A stretch of 64,000 nt of DNA from Antedon mediterranea (Eukaryota > Echinodermata > Crinoidea > Comatulida > Antedonidae), in the NCBI RefSeq assembly GCF_964355755.1, contig NC_092674.1, positions 4,717,001-4,781,000 on the forward strand. Reading direction: 5' to 3'. The stretch's first letter is position 1, and every line of letters begins with the position of its first letter. Positions 36,676-56,176 of the stretch are shown one piece after another. Both the position numbers and the translations under genes were made by a program. Under the pieces are notes generated by a model that saw only the letters and a program-made list of their open reading frames with translations, was not told the DNA's origin and did not search any database.

Positions 36676-37846
36676 AGATTTTTTGCGTAATTTCACAATT
36701 TTTCAAGAGTTGAAAATAATATCAATAAAATAAAGGAATAAATAAATAACTATTTATTAAGTATGGTGAGAATGTGTCGCTTAAATGATATCAAGATTAA
36801 AATATCTTGATATCATCTCTGTTCCCACAATGCTTAAGTTAAGTCGTATACAATTCTTTCACAATATCACCCTATCATGTATGGACCCATCTGTTATACG
36901 GGAAAGGCCAGTCACATAAAGCGTGAAAACATTATATGCTCACCCCGAGCGGGAATTTTAGCCGTGAGTTTTCGTAAGCCTATTTAAGCAATACTTAACG
37001 CATCACTTGTCTGCTATCTAAGTCGACGGACCAAGTCCCTGTGTTTAATTTTACTAAATGTTACTAGGCCTTGGTCTCCAAATAAAATGGTTACACATAA
37101 GCATTGTAGTTGTATAAATTATAAAATCTTAGGCCAACTAATTACAATTGTATTGAGTAACCAAGTATTTATAGATATACACTAGGCCTACTACACTCTG
37201 ATTTTAATCTCTTCAAAATCATCTCAGGCGGAATATTGTTTTCCTGAAAGTTAATTAATTGGACTACACATGACGTCACAGGATTTAGATCCAGGGATTG
37301 GTTACAATATTATTGATTGTCATTTGGCGGGCATAACTTGTGTTTTGTTTGACAGTGACTTTCCTTCAGATATCTTTTGTAAGTTTTTACCATCAATGTA
37401 TTGTCATCGTATATTAATAATACGCATGCGCAGTTGCGATCAGAATATTAGACTTTAAAAGTAAGATTTATTAAGAGCGATGTTAACCAATTTTCATCTG
37501 CCGACAACAGCGCTGATCATCATCCCTTTCTCCAGTTTAATTCTTACATTTTCTATCTCAGAAAAGCTCGAAATTGTGCTCTTTCTGATTCAAATTCTCT
37601 TAATTTGTTTAAAATTTCTAAATTATCGCAACTTTATCACTTCGGAAATCGTTTTCGACATTAATGGTATTCCAGCGATAACTTAATTGATAAATGCGAT
37701 TGTAAATTTAACTAAATTAGAAAACTTGATTAGTCGAATACACATTCTCCGTTCCAAATAAAATTAACGAACAAATTATCGATACGATCAATTTGACCAA
37801 TTTTGTTAAATAATTTATTGTAAATTTATCAGAACGATTATTTTCA
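36676..37846. other. Phox2 5' flank
   Basis: Contains a 13-bp-stem hairpin at 36785-36816 and mixed-composition sequence that probably includes the Phox2 promoter and 5' UTR. No TATA box can be assigned. Short frames near 37270-37690 show no family resemblance. Confidence 0.45.
36785..36816. repeat. 13-bp stem hairpin
   Basis: ATGATATCAAGAT and ATCTTGATATCAT are exact inverted repeats around a 6-nt loop (TAAAAT), about 110 bp beyond the tRNA-Asn pseudogene. Confidence 0.85.
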
Positions 37847-48480
<10,634 letters not shown>

Positions 48481-48529
48481 ATGATCGGATGAAAGATCTT
48501 AGATGAACAAAATGAACATTTTGAAGAAG

Positions 48530-48535
48530 AATAAA
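48530..48535 (+). promoter_or_regulatory. Candidate Phox2 polyadenylation signal
   Basis: AATAAA 50 bp after the Phox2 stop. A second signal at 49443-49448 would give a ~1-kb 3' UTR. Confidence 0.45.
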
Positions 48536-49498
48536 CTTTGACATTAAAACATATCTAGACTATTTAAGGTTAACCAATAATGCTGTGAATTTTGGTTACC
48601 TAATTAGAGGTCTTAGTTGCCAACATTTTCTGTGTAGAATTGTAGAATACAATTTTAAACTGATCATATTATTATGATAAATTGATCAATGTTTTGTCCT
48701 ACTCTGACGTCATTGCCATGTGTACATTCATAATACTGTTTGACTGACTCTAACCCACGATCTCCAGAACACTAGCCTGGCACTACTTCCTCTAGACCAT
48801 GAGCTTGTGCCGATGGCTGGAGTTGTATAAGAGACCAAGAAAACAGCGGGTACTGCATCAATATGATTATCAACAACTGAAAGTGATGGCTAACAGTTAA
48901 AAAAACAGAATCACTAGCTTCTAGGTCATACAGTAGCTTTAATATTTACCATTACTTTTTTTACAGTTTTAAACAATGAATTTCATATATTTTATTAAGA
49001 TACATAATATAATGCAACACCTATTTACAACAGGTTAATATAGGCTAACCTATCCAAAATATTAGTCACTAAACAATTTGTCAATGGTAGCACGCCATAG
49101 GTAATATGTATAGAGGACTAACAATTAAAACCAAAAATTATAGATTTTAAAAATAAACCAAATAGCAAAGTGTAAACTGTCTTTAAAATCAATCATGCAG
49201 TGTGAGCGCCTTTAGAGCATACCAATATTGAGAACGGGGCATTATAGTACGATAATATGTTTATCTATTGATTACTACCAAAGAATAGTAAGTCACTTCT
49301 TTAAATAGACTAATTACTCTCCACATATTTATATAATTATCTTGTTTGTAGATGTGATTTTAGTAGATTAGGGAATTTTTTAAGATATTGTTTGTTGTAA
49401 ATAGATATTGTATTCATTTTATATTCAAAATTTACAAAATGTAATAAATGTTTCTGTGTAATTCTAATACATCAGGAAAATGATGTGTCATTTTTTTA

Positions 49499-49715
49499 TA
49501 CAGTAGAACCTCATTGAGGGGGTACCTTCAGGACCCAACACAGTGTCCCCTAAATAGTGGTGTCCCTGAATAGGGATTGGTTGTAGTGTTAAAACATATA
49601 TTGCCAGTCATTCATTTCACAGGAAAGTGTCTCCTAAATAGTGGTGTCATCTGAATAGCATTTGGCTATACTGTTAAGACATATATTGCCAGTCATTCAT
49701 TTCACAGGGTGCTAC
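49499..49715. mobile_element. GTGTCCC-type MITE with internal duplication
   Basis: Begins TACAGTAGAACCTCATTGAG and repeats GTGTCCCCTAAATAGTGGTG twice. ATATATTGCCAGTCATTCAT also occurs twice, about 90 bp apart. Decayed relatives are near 1670, 7465, 7990-8150, 13497 and 43437. The CAGTAGAACC end suggests a pogo/mariner relation (inferred). Confidence 0.7.
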
Positions 49716-49771
49716 TATGAAAAGAAAGAAAAAATGAAAGAAAATTAAGTGATTGATAACACAAACTTATT

Positions 49772-50008
49772 TTAGAAGAATGTACCATCAAATTTTTCCG
49801 AGATTGGTACGTGTGGCAAATCCAGTGTTTGTTTCTTGCCCTTGTCTGTGATTTGAATCCTAATGTAGGAATCGGTTGCTTTCTGTTGTCCTTCTTGTTT
49901 ACTAAGTTCATCATTTGGGTTGTTGACTGTAATATTAAGATGACATCCTTTCTTGATCAGTTGCTGTTCTTGCGCTGCCGCTAGCTGGTTTACAACTCGT
50001 CGCTCAAC
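49772..50008 (-). CDS. CLPB: CLPB coding exon 13
   Basis: [17 protein letters not shown] to the TAA stop after DGTFF; C-terminal small domain. Confidence 0.95.
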   Translation of the reverse strand, partial: VERRVVNQLAAAQEQQLIKKGCHLNITVNNPNDELSKQEGQQKATDSYIRIQITDKGKKQTLDLPHVPISEKFDGTFF

Positions 50009-53000
50009 CTGGACAAAGCAAATTTATTTATTATAAGACATTTTGTGCACTAAGATAGTCTGTTTTCCATGATAGGCATAGTAGTGCTCACTGGCTAAAT
50101 CCCAAGGCCCCAGAGCTTAACTATACTCACTTCATGCTTGATTGACCTTGCGCCATAATGTACATTGTACCCATCTGCTAGCACGTCTAATACCTGCCTA
50201 TCCCATGTCAGCTCTATTTCATGTTTTTGCTCTGCCTATTATAAAAGTCAAATAATTTGGTATTTAATATTTTATATATTTTATTACACTTGCTCCAAGT
50301 CTGTAGTTATTTTATTTGTATTAACTGTCTTTTAATGTTATTCCACCATGCCGGCGTTTCAATTTTTCGAAATTGAAGCTCAAGTATGAAACGCCATATG
50401 TGTCAAAATATTTATCTTCACTAATTACGGTCTAGAACCCAGACTAATATGTTATATACAGTAAATCACCCTCCTTTGGGACATTAAGTGGACACTTGTT
50501 GGAACCATCTACTGTTATTAAAATCAAAGTTATTAATACTATTGGCAGCACTAATGATGTAAAAACAATAAACTAATTAATTGATAACTATCAATCCTTA
50601 CTTTCTTTGCCCAGAAGTCCAGTTCTTTCTTGACGAGTTTAATAAGCTCAGATCGCGAGAACGGTAAGAAGTAAACCATCTCATTGATTCTTCCCAAGAA
50701 TTCATCTCGTCTAAAATGTTTTTTAAGAATTGGTTGAACTACAAGTTCTTTAAATTTCCTTGACACAGTGACCTCTGCTTCAACTGTTGTGTTTTCTATG
50801 AGGAAAGAAGTACAATATGATTAAATATTTGTGCTTTGATATTATAGTTTTGTAGAGAACTCTCCAACATATACATAAGATTCTGCAAAAACTGAATATC
50901 ATAAAAGCATCCGATTGCTGTATCTCCTCATATTATCTATTTCCAAAGTTTCATAGGAATATTTGGTAATACAGCATCTCATTAATATCACATGTGGTGC
51001 CTGTATCATGTAAGGTTAGGTTAAGGGTTAGGTTACTGCTAGATACATGTGATGTTGTTTTACCAAATAATCCTATGATACTTAGGAAATAGATACAGTA
51101 CCGAGAATCGGCTGATAAAAGACAATATTACAAAAATGATAATATAGTAAAGAAACACAAACCTTGGTTAGCTTTCTGTCGTTGTTTAGTAAGATCTTCC
51201 GCTTCCTTTCTAAGTTGTAGCCCGTAGTTTCCAATTTCATTACTGGCAAGGTTTGAAGTCATCACAAATATAGCATCTTTACATTCAATTGTAGTGCCTT
51301 TACCATCAGTCAGGCGACCCTGGTTGCATAAAAAATAAAAATTATATTAAAAGCTATATTTAGAGAGGGTAACCCTTTCAGCTGAACCCACAGGCCACCT
51401 GATATCCAGGGTCCTTATTTAAAATGATAAAATATAAACTTTAACTCTATTAAAATCTGATTATACTTAAAAATATAAAATACAGTATAAAAAAAACCAT
51501 TAAATTTAACAAATTACGATAAAATATGTTCAAAATATGTGGTGGATACAAACCAGGAGACCAAGAAAATGAAAAAAAAACAGGATATATGTTGAAGAGG
51601 ACCTTAAAAAACCTGATTATACCATACGTACCTCATCAAACAACTGTAACATAATGGTCAAGACATCGGGATGAGCTTTGTCCACTTCATCAAACAAGAC
51701 CACTGCATTCGGACACTTCTTTAACCTCTTGGTCAGTTGACCACCCTGTTCGTGTCCAACGTAGCCTGGAGGAGATCCGATAAACTTAGCCACCTCGTGT
51801 TTCTCCTGGTATTCTGACATGTCGATGCGAATGAATCCTTTTTTACTGTCTTTGTGTAGGTATCTTGCTATTTGTTTCGCAAGCTCAGTTTTACCTTTGA
51901 AAACGTAACATTATGTGAGGATATAATGGGTAATAGATAAATTTTATATCTAAAATATAAATATAATATCTATGTAAGTCTGAGGTATGTTTTGCATTTA
52001 TTTATATTGGGTAACCTCTTCAGTAAAAGACTGGTCTATGGTCTACCAGAGGGCCCAGTTATGATCAGTGGCTGTTATGTACTAGTATATCGGGGTAACC
52101 CTCTACTCGTCTTGAAAGATATACTAGGTTCTTTAAAGTGCACATGAGCTAGATGTGTACACTGGACCTACGGTTTATCGTAGGGCTATTATACCTAGAT
52201 CATTATTCGTGAAAAGTTGGCTGTTTTTTGGGAGTTTTATTTGGGTGATTCTCAGTACTGTACAAAACTGTATATAGACAATGAATAACAATCAAATTTA
52301 CCAATTCCTGAGGAACCTAAAAAGAGGAATACCAGTGGATGATCATCATCCATCCATCCATTCTCCTTTCTTCTGATTGCTAAAGTTGAACAAAAAAACA
52401 GATCTTAGAAAATAATTTCAGATATTATAATACGTTTATCATAGATTATATCATACAAAAGTATGTGTTTGTAATTGTAAGATCCAGTTTAATTGAAACT
52501 TACTTGCCGCTACTGTACCAATAGCGCCCTCTTGCCCTATAATATTTTCCTTTAGTCTCTGTTCCAGTGGAAACCGTCGTCGCTCTTCCAACGCTCTTTG
52601 TTCTTCCACAACTTTATACTGTGAAAATAAGAATAAGATAGTAACGTCAAGGTCCACGACCTCTACTGTATGTGAGAGTTGATTCTTTTATACGAGATTC
52701 AATTAAGATAGTAAAATATACAAAGTACGTAATAAAAAAATAATACCTGGATAACCCATTAAGTTGACAATTAAAAAATGTCAACTTATTTTCAATGGGG
52801 TCGAAAAGAGGGTTCATGCACAAGAACGCAACACACAAATGTACTGAATTGCAATTTTCTCACAGAATTTGTGTGATATATCATTATTCCTTGAATACAC
52901 TGTATCCTTTACCATTCTTCCAATATATTCTATTCATACTTTTTTAAACCTTGCAATTTGAATCTTACCTTTTTAGCATAGTTTCCTATCAATTGTTTCA

Positions 53001-55220
53001 CTTCTCGTGTCCGAGCATAATCAGCGGGTGAATGCCCATTCTCATTCTCAACTGTCGGGTTAGCGCCTAAGGATACAAGTATAAAAATAACAACGTTGCT
53101 TCTATGTGACTGTTACAAGCCTTTAATTTTACCTATGCATTTGATTAATTTTTATTAATTATTATTTTTTTTCCCAATATCTTTGGGCATTGTGGGAGAA
53201 CAGTAGTTTACTACTGAACATGCTTTTCAGTTTAAAGAATAAAATAAATTCAAACAGACTTACCAGCCTCCATCAAGAGTTGACAAATCTTTATGTCATC
53301 TACTAACACTGCATAGTGTAGAGCTGTACATCCTTTGAACGATGCACGGTTGCTAAGGCGATCACAGAACTCATCTTCTCTAACAACGAGAACTGTAATG
53401 CAGAAATCATTGAAAAGTTAAGTACAGTATATGATGTCTTGTGTGAGGTTATCAACCATTCTACTAAATAATGTTATATATTGAATGCAGTGATTACATT
53501 ATTTTTTTACGACTGAGTAAAGATCTGTCTACACTATCAAACTAGTTTGACAAAAAAAGTGTGATGTGCCCAAATATGGTAGAGATATGACATCATTATG
53601 TCAATATATGGGAACATCACATTTTTTTGTCACATAAAGTTTGATAGTGTATACAGAGCTTTAGCAATAAGGAAATACAAACCTTGAAGAGAGTTGATTC
53701 CCAGTTCTCTTGCTTTGTGGTAAGTACTTGTAAACTCATCGCCAAGGTTTGGATCCGCTCCACTCTCTAATAGAAACTTGACAGCACTGAAATGTAAACG
53801 TTATCTTAAGCTCTGTCTACACTATCAAACTAGTTTGACAAAAAAATTGCGATGTGCCCAAATATAGTACTGATATGACATCATCATATCTATATATGGG
53901 CACATCACATTTTTTTGAATCACATAAAGTTTGATAGTGTAGACAAGGCTTTAAGTTGGTTTCTGTAACACTTGACAGAATTGAAATGCATTACATTTAA
54001 TAATTTTCACAAACTTGGGGATGCCACTTACCTTTCATTTTTGTTGATCGCCGCAACCATCAAAGCTGTCCATCCTAATTTATGCCTTTCATTCACGCTG
54101 ACTCCTTGTTTAAAAAGTCTGAAATTTAAAAAATTGTTACAATCCAATTTCAAATAATTTTTAATGTGTATGTATATATTATATAATGTATATATTATGT
54201 AATAAAGGCTGGGCATTGAAGGGAAGTAACATAAATGAATGAAACATTTCGGTATTAATTTTATTTATTTTTTTTTTGCTGTCTGGAGTTAAGAATCTGA
54301 ACTCTACTTCCAAACTAAATGCAGGGAAAAATTTCATTAAAAAATTTTGTTTAGCAAAATTGCTAATCAAACTGATTGTTGAGTCGAGAAACATAGTTTT
54401 GTATTACATTTTTTGCTACACAATTTGGGAAATGTGTAGCAATAAGGTTGTTTTGTATAGCTTTTTGCTATGCTACACTGGGGAAATTATTCCCTGAAAT
54501 GTATTAATTTACTGTGTTTATCAGTATATTTGCTTGTGAATGTGGTTTATCACCTAAAAATGTCCTGACAAAACAGAAGCGGTTCATTTTGATTGTGAAG
54601 GCTAATACTGTACCTTTTCAAAGTTTCAACATCATTAGTGCGGGCAGCTTGAAGAAATCCTTCATTTCCTGAAAGCGCCAAAAACATGATACATTTTTCG
54701 CACGAGAAATGTATTATTACTTTAACAAAAATTGATAGCAATATTGATATTCATTATCATTGTATTTAAATTTAATTTATATTATGTGCATGGGGCCGAT
54801 CTAGGCGGGGCCGATCTAGGCTAGGCCTATATGCAATTATAGGCCAAGCTAGTATATCTTTCAACAATCTTATATAACGTACAGGGGAAAAACTTTAACT
54901 TGAGCCTAGCACTGACCTTCTGAATTTGCAGTATGATGTAAACAGTACGCTACACTGCTAAACGCCATCGCAGCTGATGCAATCTTCCTGCAGACATGGC
55001 TCTGGCACGTCCAACTGAGCCTAGAAATTAACCGGTTAATAACGAAACGCGGTAATAGTTTTGTAAATAGATTATCTTTTTCAAATACCTGACAATATTT
55101 TCTAACGTACGGTAGTGTTATTTTTTGGCCATGAGCTCTTTTGGAATTGAAAACATTAAAAACAGATTTCAAAGGAGAACGTCTCGCAATCGTCGTGGAC
55201 GCCGCCATACTGTTTACCAA
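49772..55220 (-). CDS. CLPB: CLPB mitochondrial AAA+ disaggregase (13 coding exons)
   Basis: Orthologue of animal CLPB (Skd3), an ATP-driven protein disaggregase of the mitochondrial intermembrane space. The 13 exons join in frame to 641 residues. Residues 1-101 are basic and Arg-rich, a likely mitochondrial targeting region. Ankyrin repeats follow, with [38 protein letters not shown] and [11 protein letters not shown] linker [18 protein letters not shown] leads to the AAA+ domain: Walker A GSSGIGKT (319-326), pore loop GYVG (367-370), Walker B VVLFDEVD (D392/E393), the [15 protein letters not shown] block and sensor-2 GARS (556-559). The ~30-residue inter-ankyrin segment of the long human isoform is absent. 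Introns carry MITE-A copies. GNPDA lies head-to-head upstream and Phox2 tail-to-tail downstream. Confidence 0.97.
50131..50235 (-). CDS. CLPB: CLPB coding exon 12
   Basis: [20 protein letters not shown] and GARSIKHE (sensor 2); donor GAA|GTGAGT, phase 0. Confidence 0.96.
50602..50795 (-). CDS. CLPB: CLPB coding exon 11
   Basis: [20 protein letters not shown] and [11 protein letters not shown], with the arginine-finger region; donor AAA|GTAAGG, phase 0. Confidence 0.96.
51163..51319 (-). CDS. CLPB: CLPB coding exon 10
   Basis: [20 protein letters not shown] and TSNLAS (sensor-1 region); donor CAAG|GTTTGT, phase 1. Confidence 0.96.
51632..51894 (-). CDS. CLPB: CLPB coding exon 9
   Basis: [15 protein letters not shown] completes Walker A; carries the GSPPGYVG pore loop and the [13 protein letters not shown] Walker B; donor GAG|GTACGT, phase 0. 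Confidence 0.97.
52302..52379 (-). CDS. CLPB: CLPB coding exon 8
   Basis: [20 protein letters not shown] and GSSGIG, the first part of Walker A; donor ATTG|GTAAAT, phase 1. The upstream acceptor follows ACTTTAG. Confidence 0.96.
52504..52618 (-). CDS. CLPB: CLPB coding exon 7
   Basis: [20 protein letters not shown] linker then [17 protein letters not shown]; donor GCAA|GTAAGT, phase 1. Confidence 0.96.
52969..53066 (-). CDS. CLPB: CLPB coding exon 6
   Basis: [20 protein letters not shown], the fourth ankyrin repeat, to NYAKK; donor AAG|GTAAGA, phase 0. Confidence 0.95.
53264..53392 (-). CDS. CLPB: CLPB coding exon 5
   Basis: [20 protein letters not shown] and LHYAVL ankyrin repeat; donor GCTG|GTAAGT, phase 1. 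Joins directly to exon 4 without the segment present in the long human isoform. Confidence 0.95.
53519..53661. mobile_element. MITE-A copy in CLPB intron
   Basis: Near-complete inverted repeats (ATCTGTCTACACTATCAAAC and GTTTGATAGTGTATACAGAG). It sits between CLPB exons 4 and 5, so it is transcribed with the pre-mRNA. Confidence 0.93.
53683..53786 (-). CDS. CLPB: CLPB coding exon 4
   Basis: [18 protein letters not shown] ankyrin repeat; ends CAAG|GTTTGT, phase 1. MITE-A copies flank it on both sides. Confidence 0.95.
53808..53951. mobile_element. MITE-A copy in CLPB intron
   Basis: Complete copy with both ends, between exons 3 and 4 and only about 20 bp from the exon 4 acceptor. Confidence 0.93.
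54032..54118 (-). CDS. CLPB: CLPB coding exon 3
   Basis: [20 protein letters not shown] ankyrin repeat; donor GAAAG|GTAAGT, phase 2. Confidence 0.96.
54614..54668 (-). CDS. CLPB: CLPB coding exon 2
   Basis: [17 protein letters not shown], first ankyrin helix pair; donor AAAAG|GTACAG, phase 2. Confidence 0.93.
54917..55220 (-). CDS. CLPB: CLPB coding exon 1
   Basis: Start MVNSMAAS; a Met five codons on is an alternative. Basic N-terminus fits a mitochondrial presequence. Ends GAAG|GTCAGT in phase 1. Confidence 0.88.
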
Positions 55221-56037
55221 CTGCGGTGCGCCGCAGCGGCAATATATACTAGCCTAACAATTAAAATAGCCTAACTATGAAAATATAATCAAACTTACCA
55301 CCAAAGAACCCCACGAAAACTGATTATTTACGAAAATGACCAATTAAAAACTCTCTCTACTATTTTACCGATAATAACCGGCAACAACTATTATTAAAAG
55401 TGTGTTTATTTATTGCTTTATTGGCGTTTCATATGCCAAGAGTACCATAAGTTTATTTTGGTAAAAAGTGGATGTTATGATCGTGGAAGTTCGTAAACTT
55501 TACCTTTTTTGTACACACTAGGAAGTTGTGAGCCTGACTGCTTTAATATAACGAGGGATAAGAAATTCTTTTGTATTTTATTTTAATTTATTTGTACACA
55601 GGTACAGTATGTTTTGCGATACTTGGTTGGTGTGAAAATACAATGTACAATGTATAAGAGCCTAATATTCAACACTAGCTATAGTATAGTGTATTAGTAG
55701 GCTGATAATAATAAATAAGGCCTACTACCTACCTAGCTAGCTAGCTAGACCTCTGTCTGTAGTTAAGTAGGCCTAGTTAGTTCAATCTAAATGAATCACA
55801 GCAGCCAGGCCATAGATACTGCAGGCATGCATGGGGGTTCATAGGTGCATACCCCAAATAACAAGGCATAAAATGGTGCATAACATTTTATCCAATAGGT
55901 AGGAGATGTTGACCTCACGTCATTGGTGTAGTGATCAAAACGAAAATGTTTCAACTATTTCAAAATTGCACAAATTGTGCATAAAACTCATCATTTTTAG
56001 TTACTCCAACTTGTTTAAATGTTCTTTTATTTTTCAG
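55221..56037. promoter_or_regulatory. Divergent CLPB / GNPDA intergenic region
   Basis: About 0.8 kb separates the CLPB start from the first coding exon of GNPDA on the opposite strand. GNPDA has an acceptor (TTTTTCAG, 56037) just before its start exon, so a non-coding first exon must lie in this gap. A shared bidirectional promoter is therefore likely (inferred). A (CTAG)n run is near 55732-55750. Confidence 0.55.
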
Positions 56038-56052
56038 ATCAGCTTAACCATA

Positions 56053-56176
56053 ATGCGTTTGGTAATCTTGGACAAATATGACGAGGCAAGTGAATGGGCT
56101 GGAAAGTATGTCCGTAACCGTATCCTGGAGTTTAACCCTGGACCGGAGAAATACTTCACTCTAGGCTTACCTACAG
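56053..56176 (+). CDS. GNPDA: GNPDA coding exon 1
   Basis: Preceded by acceptor TTTTTCAG at 56037 and 15 nt of 5' UTR (ATCAGCTTAACCATA). Ends ACAG|GTTTGT, phase 1. Confidence 0.96.

Larger units (their letters stand above)
48481..49771. other. Phox2 3' UTR and convergent gap to CLPB
   Basis: AATAAA signals occur at 48530-48535 and 49443-49448; either could end Phox2 transcripts. The gap to the CLPB stop codon contains a GTGTCCC-type MITE from 49499. Confidence 0.6.

Noticed and set aside
37270-37690. Short frames upstream of Phox2 as a possible separate gene or upstream exon
   Set aside because: No family resemblance and no convincing splice sites; more likely 5' flank.
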